Below are positions 38,206 to 50,535 of a DNA stretch of 64,000 bases, in pieces; positions within the stretch are counted from its first letter, which is position 1; each line of letters opens with the position of its first letter. The stretch covers positions 661,001 to 725,000 of the forward strand of contig NC_090123.1 in NCBI RefSeq assembly GCF_023973825.1, written 5' to 3'. The DNA comes from Plasmodium brasilianum. Its lineage: Eukaryota > Apicomplexa > Aconoidasida > Haemosporida > Plasmodiidae. Below the pieces are notes generated by a model. The model was given only the letters and a program-made list of their open reading frames with translations. It ran no database searches and was not told the origin of the DNA. The translations under genes and the position numbers were made by a program.

Positions 38206-38844
38206 CACAGGTGGACAATATGGAAGAGGATGAAAAAGAGGAAATAGAGGATTTGTTAGACTCCTTAAATAAGGTACTAAATGTGAATGTGGTTATAAAA
38301 ATTTTACATTTATCATACAATTAACTGGAAACATATGTACACATTTAACCCGTTGCATTGTTTACATTGTTACAGATAGGTAAGGATGAACAAGAGAAAA
38401 AAGAAGAAAATCTATCATACGATATAGAAATTAATGACAGGAAAAATTTGGACAATAATGGAGAAAGCGGTCTACAAAATGGACCGCAATTTAGACAAAA
38501 GACTTTCAGAAATGGTAACAGTAAAACACAAGTATCTCCATGTTCATTCATCTGTTTATTCATCCTTACACTCACCCGTTTACCCATTTCTATGCCTTTT
38601 CATTTTTTACATGCGTACCTATACGCACGCACATATATATATATATATATATATGTACGAATATCCGCATTTACACATGCCTATAAATGTTCCATTTACC
38701 CAAATTATTAGGACCTATAAGAAGGCCGTGAATGCAAATATGGATTTAATAGCATGTAAAAGATTCCTGTTCATTTTTTTTCTATTGTTTCTCTTTTTAT
38801 TCCTCTTATCTTTATTTAAAAGAACTGTAAGGGCAAGGATATAA
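36924..38844 (+). CDS. Putative membrane protein with signal peptide, coiled coil and C-terminal anchor (multi-exon, unknown function)
   Basis: I do not recognise this gene. The best model is exons 36924-37205, 37317-37332, 37594-37680, 38016-38032, 38211-38273, 38376-38379, 38441-38531 and 38712-38844 (693 nt, 230 residues). All phases agree, but the 17-nt and 4-nt exons are uncertain. Residues 1-23 are a hydrophobic signal peptide ending at SC|DK. A luminal or outside region follows ([46 protein letters not shown]), then an acidic stretch ([19 protein letters not shown]). Next is a heptad-patterned segment ([20 protein letters not shown]), a 20-residue hydrophobic helix ([17 protein letters not shown]) and a short basic tail (KRTVRARI). 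The topology looks type I. Alternative exon 6 (from 38376 read through) gives a different frame without the anchor. Confidence 0.55.
37740..37915. repeat. 12-nt minisatellite in an intron of the putative membrane-protein gene
   Basis: About fourteen copies of tttatattgctt, the last few with ttatattacttt. It lies in the intron after the 37594-37680 exon and keeps a frame open only because the unit is a multiple of three. Confidence 0.88.
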
Positions 38845-40650
38845 TGGAAAAGAACAAAAGAAAAAAAAAAGAAAAAGACAAAACTGGTCAAAATTGTTCA
38901 AAAATTAATTGTACAATAACTTACACATAATATTATTCTTGAATTATTTTGTTTTTCAGTTTGTTTTGTTTTTCTTCTCGTGTATACAAAAAATGTGAAA
39001 ACCCTTTTTTTAATTTTATTTTGTTTTATGTTATTCGTTGTTCATCATTTTCTGTTCGTTGTTAGTTATTTGCTGTTTTTTGTTAGTCATCTACTGTTCG
39101 TTGTTAGTCATTTGCTGTTTGTTGTTAGTCATTTGCCATTAGTTATTTGTTATTATTTTTTTTTTATTCTTTGTTCTTCCGTAACGCTATTGTGAATAAT
39201 AAGATATAGTCCTTTCTTTTTTGAATGGTTATATTATTATTAAAAAAAAATTTATTGAAAGTCCCTTATTTGAAATAATTAATGCTTGTTCAGAATATTT
39301 TTTTTTTTTCAAGGTATAAAATAAATGAACAAATAATATTACACATCTTTTCTATTAAAAAAGCAAAAAAATTTACGGCGATAATACAATTTGTGTAAAA
39401 ATTATTAAGTTCGTTGTTATTAATAATTTTGTTACATATGATGAAAATTATTATGTAAGCTGGTATGTGTTTATGTATTTATGAACATATGTATTTGTGT
39501 ATATATACATACTTGTGTAGGAATATGTATAGGCATATATATTTCCTTCTGTTTATTAAATTAATAAAATTAAGTGGCGTGTAATATTTTCACACACCCT
39601 TCCCCAAAATGGTTTCTCTATAAAGAAACGCTTGTTTAACATAATTAAATACGTTGTACTTTGAAAAAAAAATAATAATAAATATTAAAATATTGCAAAT
39701 CTCATATTTTTACCTTCAAAAGAAAAATATTCTGAATTATTTCTGTTTACTCACAATCTTATTTGCATTCAAACGCAAACATATATACATACGTGCATAC
39801 ATACTATATACATACTATATACATCTATACATACGTGCATACATACTATATACATATATACATACGTTCATTCATACATACGTACATACATACATACATA
39901 CATACACATACAAGTTCTCATTCACACACACGCACTCTGTTGTCTTTTGGCATGATCAAAACACATTATTTGTTCTTTTTTTTTTTTTTTTTTTTTGTAA
40001 CCTTTTTCAAAATGGATTCACATTTGGGATATACATTTGAAAAAAAAAAAAAAAAAAAATGATCCTTATTATAGTTCTTTTTAGACGTAACAATTTTTTT
40101 TTTTTTTTTTTTTAACTTCTATATGACCAGAAATAGTTTTTAATTTACTTTACATTGAAGATATACATAAGAGGAATAAATGGAATTTACAATTTAAAAA
40201 AATAGCAGCAAATATAATTTTTCGTTTTGTTTCGTTTTACTTCAATTTTTTTCGATTTGTTTTGTTTTTTTTATTTTAAACAAGGTTTATACATATGACC
40301 AGTCTTAAAAAAGGGACGTTGCTTCATTTTTTTTTTTTTATACATGTGTATGCATACATACATTAATATATAATTCACGTTTTCTTTGTTTTCATTCACA
40401 TATGTTTTTTGCTAAACAGTCATTTAACAAAAAGATTGAATTCGATTATATATATCATTTATAAATTTACCTATATATACATATATAAATACATACATAC
40501 ATGCATATATATATCCATTATATACATATATATACACACGAATAAGCACATATTATATGCATACATAATTTTAATTATTTTTTCCGTTTTTTTTAAGGCA
40601 TTGTATTTGCATACAAATATATGCATTATAATCACGTACATATTTATATT

Positions 40651-40685
<35 letters not shown>

Positions 40686-41130
40686 TTTTTTTTTTTTTTT
40701 TCCACCCCCTATATCTGATTTTGACATGAGCCGCTTCCAATTACACGTTTTTTTTAGTTGAAATATAATTAGTCAGAAAAAAAAATGAAAAAAGAAAAAG
40801 AAAAAATTGTTCCTTTTAAATAAGAGACGAAATTTCGTTTTATTTGCTTAAAGTTTGTAATGTATATCTATGCCTGTACGTATTTATATATATACGTAAA
40901 TTTATATATTATATACGCATATACAATATATACGCATATTTATTATATACAAATATAAATTATATGCATATATATACTATATGCTTACGCATATATATAT
41001 ATATATATATTTATGTTACGAACCAAAAGACAAGTGAAATTTTCCTCATGTTGTCTATTAACATATTTATTTTATTTCATTACATTTCATAGCATTTCAC
41101 GTCATTTATTAACACTTCAATACACTTAGC

Positions 41131-41417
41131 AATTCATATCATTTCTTAACAGTTCGTATCATTTCTTAACAGTTCGTATCATTTCTTAACAGTTCGTATC
41201 ATTTCTTAACAGTTCGTATCATTTCTTAACAGTTCGTATCATTTCATATCAGTTCGTATCATTTCTTAACAGTTCGTATCATTTCTTAACAGTTCGTTTC
41301 ATTTCATAACAGTTCGTATCATTTCTTAACAGTTCGTTTCATTTCTTAACAGTTCGTATCATTTCATAACAGTTCGTATCATTTCATAAAAGTTCGTATC
41401 ATTTCTTAACAGTTCAT
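41131..41417. repeat. 20-nt minisatellite
   Basis: About fourteen head-to-tail copies of agttcgtatcatttcttaac with single-base variants (catttcataac, cgtttc). Homogeneity is high for an intergenic array. Confidence 0.92.
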
Positions 41418-41769
41418 AATTTTCGTTACATATGATTATATTTCCACATGTTTGATTTTATCTCCTCGTGTTTGATTATACTTTGCTTTATCACTTATTT
41501 ATTCGTTTTACTTGTCAATAAAACTTTTATTAATTAGGAAAAATGTTAAAAATAAGATTATTGAAAAAAATTATTATTAAATGTTTTTATGCTTATTTAT
41601 GTGCACAATTTTTTTTACCCTGTTTTTTTTTTTTTTTTTTTTTGTGTATGATAATATAGTATTATTTAATTATCCATTTATATAAACATGCCCCTCTATA
41701 CACATCCTTATGTTATAATAAACTCTATATTAATTATACCTGTTTTTATTTAATATATTAAAATATTTT

Positions 41770-41900
41770 ATATAATATAAAGTTTTATAATATTTTATAT
41801 AATACTCTATATAATGTGTTATAATATTTTATATAATACTCTATATAATGTGTTATAATATTTTATATAATACTTTATATAATGTGTTATAATATTTTCT
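41770..41900. repeat. 34-nt AT-rich tandem repeat
   Basis: About three and a half copies of a unit starting gttataatattttatataa and ending in ctatataatgt. Confidence 0.85.
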
Positions 41901-42392
41901 TCATTATTAATGTTTCTCTCCCTTAACATGTGCATATACATAGATACACATGAATTTATGCAGTACCTTTTTTTTTGTTTAAATTTCCTCTTTTTATGAA
42001 CAAGATTAACAATAAAAAAATGTTATAAACAAAGTAATCATACAACAATAACTACAACCACAATTGGGTTTATTCCATCATTTTGGAAAAGGCTAAAAGA
42101 AAAATATTAAATAAAAAAATGTAGGAAACAAAAAAAATAAAAAAAAAAAAAATAAAATAAAATAACAAAGGCGTAAAATTTGTTTTTATTTGATCTGATA
42201 TGATACGAATTATTTGTTAAAAAAAAGACCACTTCATAATAGTGTATTTGTTATGATATTGTAGTCCCATAAAAATATTATTTATTTTAATCTTTTTTAA
42301 TATTTGATTTTTTACAAATTTAATGTAAGCTAATTTAATATAATATGGTATAATTTCCTTTTTTTTCTTTTCTTTTTATTTTATTTTATTTT

Positions 42393-42426
<34 letters not shown>

Positions 42427-42639
42427 CTGAATAATAGTGATATATATATAATATATATATATATATGCATTTATACATATATGTAATTTTTTTTAACTTT
42501 TATAAATTTTACACTTATAAGTATATGTTACACCATCATAAATTTGATTTATCCTGATCTCTTTTTTTTATTTAAGACTTATTTTATTTTTTTTTTTTAA
42601 ATAATTGAAAGTATGTGAAAAAAATACAAATAAATAATT

Positions 42640-42795
42640 ATATAATTCTACAGTTATATAATTCTACAGTTATATAATTATACAGTTATATTATTGTATA
42701 GTTATATAGTTGTAAAGGCATATAGTTGTAAAGGCATATAGTTGTAAAGGCATATAGCTGTAAAGGCATATAGTTGTATAGTTATATAATTGTGT
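42640..42795. repeat. 16-nt tandem repeat with flanking 15-nt variant
   Basis: About five copies of tatagttgtaaaggca at 42705-42780, preceded by ttatataattctacag-type copies at 42640-42690. Confidence 0.85.
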
Positions 42796-43234
42796 ATATA
42801 TATATATATATATATAAGCGTAATTGTGCATACGTAGACTTATTTGTACATTTTTTTATGTATTCGTTTAGAGAAGAGTGTACTGCTCGAAAAACTTTAA
42901 TAGCTTTTTATAAAAATGTTTTTGTATCAACTTTTTTTAATGTGATTAAACATTTTTTTTTATTTCATTATTTTATTTATCATTTTATTTATAATTTTAT
43001 TTTATTTTTTTTAAATAAAGAGAACTAAAATTACGAGATATAATAAGAAACAAAAAAACAGAATTAATAAAATTCGTAATACTGGTATTGGTAATAATAA
43101 AATTAGAAATAGTAGTATTAGCAATAGTAATATTAGTAATAATAGTATTAGTAATAGCAGCATTAGTATTAATAAAAAAAAAAAAAAAAAGGACAGGCTT
43201 GGCTTAAACTACACACCGCATTAAGAAAGACATA

Positions 43235-43435
43235 AAAGTAATAAAATAATATAATATATAATAATATATAATAATAATATAATAATATAATAATATAATA
43301 ATATAATAATATAATAATATAATAATATAATAATATAATAATATAATAATAAAATAATAAAATAATAATATAATAATATAATAATAAAATAATAAAATAA
43401 TAATATAATAATAAAATAATAAAATAATAAATTAA
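43235..43435. repeat. (ATA/ATAAT)n tract immediately upstream of PUF1
   Basis: About 200 nt of ataataatataataa, ending 20 nt before the PUF1 ATG, so it lies in the 5'UTR or core promoter. Confidence 0.85.
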
Positions 43436-43454
43436 GTTTTAAATGTAAATCAAG

Positions 43455-46400
43455 ATGGAAGAAAAAGAAGCGAACCATTATGATCATAGGACAGATTCAT
43501 TAGAGAATGAATCTATCGAAGGGAACAATATTATACTTAAAGAAGAAGAAAAAAATAAAATATGTAATGGTAATATGAACATGGTCAATAAAAAAATGTC
43601 TAAACACGGCAACTCGAGCTACTCTTCTAAGAAGAAAAATATTAACAGTACCAATAAATACAGTGATAAAGGGGATGATAACAATAGCAACGATAGCAAG
43701 AAAGATTATCGAGGAGAAAATTTAGATGGCATTGTCAAAGATGGTAATATTTCAGGTGATAAAAAGGCATTAATTAGCAAAGATGTGGAAGTTGATGTAG
43801 AAGTAGAAGTAAATGTAGATGTAAACGTAGATGTAGGTGTAGATGTAGACGTAGAGAAGAGCTCTGAAGTCGCGTACAGCGATACATTATTACCAATGAG
43901 TGAAGGAGGTATACCTTCAACTGTTTCCGATAACATGATTGTGGGAATAAACATACCTTACCATGACAGGAATAACTTAAATGATATGACAGATATTTCG
44001 ATGAAAAAGAATGGAGGAAAATGCCCATCAAATAACAATAATAACAACATAAATAGTAACAGCTTAAGCAGCAACAACATAAGCATCAACATGAGTAACA
44101 GTATCACCTCCACTAACAACAATGCACCGACTTTATACAAAAACACCTACAGTAGCTGTTATACGAATAAAGAAATAACGAATAACAACGTAAAATCTAT
44201 TATGAACTATCCTTCTACAAATACGTTAAATTATAATAAAGAAAATTACTGCACTTATTTTGATGATACAAACAGAATGAATAGTACATCTTATTTTCCA
44301 TCAACCCTACCGAATACCTGTTCTCCTAATTATAACGATGCAAATTTTTTATTAAATGCAAAAAATTTTATGGTACCTTATGACTATTACAACTATTACT
44401 GCTCTTCATTCATTCCAGCATGCCCTTTTTTTAACTACAGAAATGATATTATGAATAATAAGCATTATTGCGGGGTTGACTGTACCACTAGTGATTTGAG
44501 CAATAACAATGTTAGCTGTAGCAGCAACAGCGGTAACAGAGGTAACAGCGGTGGAAATGGTAATGCTAACGGCAGTGGCAATGTACATGGTAGCGCTAAT
44601 GTTAGTGGCAACAACAATGGGAATAACAGTTTTAATAATAATACCCTTGTGAATTGTGATAACAGCAATAAAATGTATTATAACTATAGCAAGTATCTTT
44701 GCGTTCCCAATGTATACATTAATGATAAAATATACCACACAGATGCAATGTCTGGTGCATTACATTGCCCCGACAAAATAGCAGGTAATGCCTTAATGCA
44801 TAAAGGTGTGTTACCGTACAGTATGAGTGGTATTAGCGGAGTTGGCAGTATTAGCGGAGTTGGCGGTATTAGCGGAGTTGGCGGTATTAGCGGCATTAAC
44901 TGTGGTGGTGGCATGAACGAGTATAATAATATGATCCCACCAAACAGTGATAACTTAAGCAGCAGTTCTAACGTTAACTCTAACAATAATACGCAAATAG
45001 TTAATTACTTCAACTATGTTTCCAATAGCAATTTTAACATACGAAGATACTTATCAAATAACAGTAGACAGAACAGTAGCAATGCTTACCAACAAAATAT
45101 ATCATATTACAATACCTTTAATTCTAACTGCTATTCCTCAGCATCTAAGTCTTATTTCTGTAATCAATTTTTTAATGAATACCCCATATTTCCGTTATCT
45201 CCCATCGATGTTTATAACACAGACGATATGAATCATCCTCAAAATAATTTGTATCCATATCAATGTAAGATGAAAATAAGGAGTTATCATTTTATTAACA
45301 CTTAACAAGTTAACATATATGTAACTGTCCTATAAGAAAAAAAAAAAATAATAATAAATAAATAAAATAAAAAAAAAAATTAACATAACAGTGGTGCAAG
45401 TACCACTGATATGTAGCATGACAGTGTATCAGTTAATCCTTCTTACCATAGGGGGAACTCCGTCCCGATGTGCGTGTATGTGCATATACATGCATATATA
45501 AATTTACACGTACACTTACATATACACATACACTTACATATACACATACACTTACATATACACATACACTTACATGTACACATACACTTACATATACACA
45601 TACACTTACATGTACACATACACTTACATATACACACACACACACACATAATTACCTATGCGTACACTTGCATATGTATGAACTTACGCAATTTTCCCCC
45701 CTTTGCAGCAACCACTAGCATAAATAACGAAGATTTAAAAAAAAAAGAAGAATTGAAAAATACGAATAGTAATAACCAAAATTTAAATAAGAGAGCTATG
45801 AATAGTAAAAAATTTAATTATAGTAAGGAAAATTATTTGTTACCTGTATCATTTTCTGGAAACATCTACAAAATAGCCAAGGTACTATATCAAATATATT
45901 TTTTGTGGAATGAAGAAAATGGTTGTTTAGTACATTCGTAAATTTGACCTTTGTTCAACCATTTCGTTTACCATTTTATTTGTTTGTTTTATTATTTATT
46001 GTATGACTTTTTTTTTTTTTACACTCTGACCCGTTTACTTGCCCCTTTGAAAGGACCAAATGGGATGTAGAACACTGCAGAGGATACTAGAAAAGAAAAA
46101 TCCAAAGCACATTGAGGAAATATATAATGAAGCCTTAGAACACATAATAGAATTAATGGTTGACCCTTTTGGCAATTACTTGTGTCAAAAGTTAATGGAA
46201 GTATGTACCCCAGAACAGATAGAAAAAATTATTGACAAATCCTCAGATGAACTAATTAATGCTTCAATAAGTATCCACGGGACGAGGACTGTCCAGAAGC
46301 TTATAGAAATGGTATGGAAACAACCATTGCTCGTTCTCATATTCGTCCAAGTAGTACTAGTGTTTATTCAAGATAACGTTTATTGAATGCTTATGTCTAT

Positions 46401-49400
46401 TAAATACGCCCGTGTACCTCATTTTTTTATTCCATTTTGCATATATGACTGTGCTATTGTATCCTGTTCTTAATGAAATAGATTCTTGCCTATTAATAAG
46501 GAGAACGTCTTTTTGTGCGTGTGCACTAGTGTGTACATGTATATACTTCATGTTTGTTTGCAGGAGTATACATATAATGTTTCTCTTTTTCGCACCTCTG
46601 CTCAGTCGTAACTACCATTTCCGCATCCAATTTATCATCGTTCATTCACTCATTATTTTATTTTTATTTTTTTTTTTTTTTTTGGCCCTTTCTATTTTTT
46701 ACCCCTAATTTCTTATCAGATAAAAACGCCTTCACAAATAAAAAAAACGACGAAAGCTCTAAAGAATTCTATAATTACTTTAATCAAAGATATTAATGGA
46801 AATCATGTTGTCCAGAAATGTTTGATTACGCTCTCAAGTAATCATTGTAATTTTATATATGATGCTATTTTGAAAAATTGTGTTGATGTTTCTACGCACA
46901 GACATGGTTGTTGTGTTATTCAGAGGTGCATTGATTCTGCCAACGAGAAGCAAAGGGTACGTTCGCTGCATGCGGTGTATAGCACTCACATACGTGCATA
47001 CACACATGTACATATGTATATACATACTTGCGTACACACATGTACATATGTATATACATACTTGCGTACACACATGTACATATGTATATACATACTTGCG
47101 TACACACATGTACATATGTATATACATACTTGCGTACACACATGTACATATGTATATACATACTTGCGTACACACATGTACATATGTATATACATACTTG
47201 CGTTCATACATGCACATATGTATATACATACTTGCGTACACACATGCACATATGTATATACATACTTGCGTACACACATGTACATATGTATATACATACT
47301 TGCGTTCATTTATGCACATATGTATATACATACTTGCGTACACACATGCACATATGTATATACATACTTGCGTACACACATGCGCATATGTATATACATA
47401 CTTGCGTTCATACATGCACATATATGTATATGTGCACACCTGAGTATACGTCCGTTATTTCCCTCCCCCACATATACACATACACAATCCGCCTATGAAT
47501 AGTAACATCATTTTCCTCGTACCATGAATCTTTGCAGGAGTTATTCATAAAAAATATTTCAAACAGCGCACTGGACCTAGTACAGGATGCTTTCGGAAAT
47601 TATGTCGTTCAGTACATATTAAATTTAGGAGATGAAAAAGTAAACTTAGATATTGTTAATAAATTATTACCAAGTATAGAAAATCTAGCTGTTCAAAAAT
47701 TTTCTTCAAATGTAGTAGAGAAATGTCTAATAAATGGTAATAATCAATGTAGAAAAATAATGATTAATGCATTATTAAAAAAAGGACAAGATGTGTTAAA
47801 AAGTATTATACTTGATCCGTTTGGTAATTATGTTATACAAAGAGCATTGTCAGTTGCCTCTGAACCTGAATTAACGAAATTAGTAGAAGGAATAAAACCT
47901 TATATAAAAGAATTACGTAATATATCATCAGGTAAAAGAATTGCATGGAAACTAGCCAAAAGGCATCCTTTACTTAATGCAGATATTAATAATCAATATT
48001 TTGAGAACGATCAAATTTCAAATGTGAATACATCTAATGACCATCCAAGTACTTCTAATAAAGACCAATCTTCCTTCAGTACTAATGTAACGGATATACC
48101 AAAAATTGTAAAAAATGGGAAAAAAAAAAAAAAAATGAAATGTATAATAATTCAAAACTACCATTTTCAAATAATTATAACCGACTAACAAATAGTATTC
48201 CGTTGTATAACAATAATACAGAACAAAATAGAACCATGCAAAGTATGGACCATTTGAACATTCAGAATAACGCTGAAGTCGAGGATAAATATGCTATTGA
48301 TAAAGATCCTCGTTTGAGCGGTGCTTCTATTATCGGTCCACCTATAAGCTACCCTCCTATTAATGACAAACGCAGCGATAGTTCTTTCATGAACAGTACA
48401 ATTTATTACAGTAAAAATTGCATACCTGATGAGTTTTCGTATAATTATGGAACGGCTAGCAGTAATCAAAGAATCAGTTATAACGAAATGATCCCGACAA
48501 ATTGCAACATCAACAACAATAATAGTGGTAACTGTAATAATGTGGATAAAAGCCTGGAGCGTAATAACTGTTCATACAACGCGATGACGAATAATGATTA
48601 TAATACGGACAAGCAGAATAGATATCAAAATAAAAATAACTACAAACGATTCAGCCATAATGAGGTGGTAGGTACAGATATGGACGATTTAAATAAAAAT
48701 GATAACACCGTATACCCCATATCATGTGAACAAAATGAAAATATGAACAACGTTTCCAAAGAAAGAAATAATAATTCTAGTGGTCGTTTCAGAGGAAAAA
48801 ATCAGAAAAGTAATGACCATAGTAGGGGAAGAAATAAGAAAAATAATAAACAAGGTAGGGGAAAAAATCAAAATTTTTATGATCAAGTCAGGGAAAATAA
48901 TCAGAAATTTAATGAACAAGGAAGTAGAAGGGATAAAAAATATAATGATAATTTGGATGACACAAAATATGAGCGTAATAATAACTTACATCGAGAGACC
49001 GAAATTAATGAGCTTAAGGCAGATAATCTAGTGGGTGGAATAAATAATTGTAGTACCAACAGTATATATGATAATTTTAACGGTGAAAACTACAGCAATG
49101 GGAACAGGAACGGGAACAGAAATGGAAAGCGAAATGGAAATGAGAACGAAAATGGAAATGAGAACGAAAATGGAAATGAGAACGAAAATGGAAACGAGAA
49201 CGAAAATGGAAACGAGAACGAAAATGGAAACGAGAACGAAAATGGAAACGAGAACGAAAATGGAAACCGAAACATGCACAAAGATTGGGTTAAAAAAAGT
49301 GAGGAATACACAGTTGGATCAAAGGATAAATTCAGGGATACAAGGAGTAACAAAATAGGCAATAATTTTAAGAAGAGCGAATGTAAAAAAGAACAGACGG

Positions 49401-49723
49401 ACCTAATCAATAATGTAAATAATATTTATAACGTAATATCAAGTAAAAACTACGCCTATAGTAATAACAGCAATAATGTTAGCAATAATAACAGCAGGAA
49501 TAATAATAATAATAATAGTTACAACTCATACAATGAAAATTGTGGAAACTTTCATCCCAAGAGAAATAATAGTCAAAAATATAATTCTAACATGTGTAGT
49601 AATAAGATTAACTTAAAAGTTTCATATGCCTTAACAAGCAATCAAAATAATAAAGATGACAACATCACGAAGAAGTCCAAAAAAGGCAGAAAAAAATATA
49701 CGAATGAATTGTGCTCAACGTGA
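43455..49723 (+). CDS. PUF1: Pumilio-family RNA-binding protein (PUF1) with a frame break in a poly-A run
   Basis: Exons 43455-45264, 45709-45881, 46054-46311, 46720-46956 and 47538-49723 join in frame across all four introns. The N-terminal 600 residues are Asn/Ser-rich. Eight Puf repeats span residues about 645-972, and their RNA-contact residues are C666/R667/Q670, N702/Y703/Q706, T738/R739/Q742, N775/H776/Q779, C811/C812/Q815, N847/Y848/Q851, S883/N884/E887 and N923/Y924/Q927. A C-terminal region follows with RG-rich segments (GRGKNQ) and NENENG repeats. PUF proteins bind 3'UTRs and repress translation or recruit CCR4-NOT. The open frame is broken at a 16-nt A run (48120-48135): the repeat frame ends at 48188, and the Asn-rich tail continues in another frame to 49723. 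A homopolymer length error is the simplest cause. Without the tail the protein would be about 1043 residues; with it, about 1550. Confidence 0.93.
44820..44910 (+). repeat. 18-nt Gly-Val-Gly-Gly-Ile-Ser repeat in PUF1
   Basis: Four to five near-identical copies of attagcggagttggcggt-type units in exon 1, encoding SGVGGI. Confidence 0.82.
45500..45650. repeat. 18-nt minisatellite in PUF1 intron 1
   Basis: About eight copies of cttacatatacacataca (variant tgtaca). Frames on both strands stay open across it, but splice sites at 45265 and 45708 place it in an intron. Confidence 0.88.
46988..47430. repeat. 34-nt minisatellite in PUF1 intron 4, rich in Pumilio-type motifs
   Basis: Thirteen copies of a 34-nt unit of the form acatacttgcgtacacacat + gtacatatgtatat. 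Seven copies carry TGTACATA and twelve carry TGTATATA in the sense strand; the others have TGCACATA or TGCGCATA in the first slot. The array fills most of the 581-nt intron. Confidence 0.92.
48120..48135 (+). other. Homopolymer frame break in PUF1
   Basis: A run of 16 A. Upstream the frame reads ...VKNGKKKKK; downstream the coding-like Asn-rich frame (NEMYNNSKLPF...) is displaced. One A more, or two fewer, would make one continuous frame of Lys codons. The intron alternative was tested and does not fit. Confidence 0.8.
49125..49275 (+). repeat. 18-nt coding repeat NENENG in PUF1 tail
   Basis: About eight copies of aatgagaacgaaaatgga encoding Asn-Glu-Asn-Glu-Asn-Gly in the displaced frame; the silent AAT/AAC exchange shows the repeat is read in that frame. 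Confidence 0.88.
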
Positions 49724-50130
49724 TGATGTGTGTTATTAAGTGCTCTCTTATATCTCATCCTTATGAATTCTTTTTAAAAAAGAAAAAAAAAAGCCGTTAT
49801 AAGTGCGTCTGACATATATGTGTATGCATATATATAATATATGTATATATGTGCATGGATTTATCCCAATGTTTATGTAAATATTTGATCTATTAGTTTG
49901 ATTAGCAAGACTTAAATTCAAACTTATACGTTCTTATGTTATATGTGCACTTGAGTAAGGTTTTTTTTCGTTTTTTTTTTTTTTACCTCGAAATGGAAAA
50001 AAAAAAAATAAATGTAATGAAATAAGATAATTAAATAATTGTCTAAAGAATTTATATTTTTGAACAGAAATTTGAATTAAGAGTACAACAGTTTATTTTT
50101 GCTAGTACGCATGTTTTTAAGAATATTTTG

Positions 50131-50172
<42 letters not shown>

Positions 50173-50387
50173 ACTACGTTTTATCTAATTTATATACATA
50201 CATATGATTACGAATGTATAAATATTGTACATACGCATTATTTTGATTCTTTTATAACTAATTTTCGAAATTCCTTTTTTAAAGGAGATGTTATCATGTG
50301 CAAAAAATAAATATTATAAATTATTTTTTTTTTTTTTGAAAAAGAAAATTGATTTGTGTGCTCATATGTGTAAACATATATATATAA

Positions 50388-50535
50388 TGAATGTATGTAT
50401 GTATGTATGTAAGTATGTATGTATGTAAGTATGTATGTATGTATGTAAGTATGTATGTATGTATGTAAGTATGTATGTATGTATGTATGTATGTATGTAT
50501 GTATGTACGTATGTATGTATGTATGTATGTACGTA
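50388..50535. repeat. (GTAT)n microsatellite
   Basis: About 36 tetranucleotide units with occasional GTAA and GTAC variants, spaced in a partly regular way at the left end. Confidence 0.93.

Larger units (their letters stand above)
38845..43454. other. Long spacer upstream of PUF1
   Basis: 4.6 kb, the largest spacer. It contains a degenerate gttagtcatttgctgtt repeat at 39045-39150, TA/TACA microsatellites (39780-39910, 40480-40680, 40900-41010), a 20-nt minisatellite (41131-41417), a 34-nt AT repeat (41770-41895), a 16-nt repeat (42705-42790) and an ATA repeat (43235-43430) just before the PUF1 start. No exon with coding character or RNA gene could be supported. It presumably includes a long PUF1 5'UTR and promoter. 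Confidence 0.55.

Noticed and set aside
45468..45941. An independent small gene (Leu/His/Ile repeats followed by a Puf-like segment)
   Set aside because: Its useful part, 45709-45881, is exon 2 of PUF1; the upstream part is intron repeat.
46834..47502. Several overlapping open frames on both strands over the PUF1 34-nt array
   Set aside because: The array lies between a good donor (46957) and acceptor (47537) that join Puf repeats 5 and 6 in phase; the open frames come from repeat periodicity.
48108..48195. A short intron removing the PUF1 A-run
   Set aside because: The gt at 48108 and ag at 48194-48195 would join in the wrong phase and lead to an early stop; there is no T-rich acceptor.
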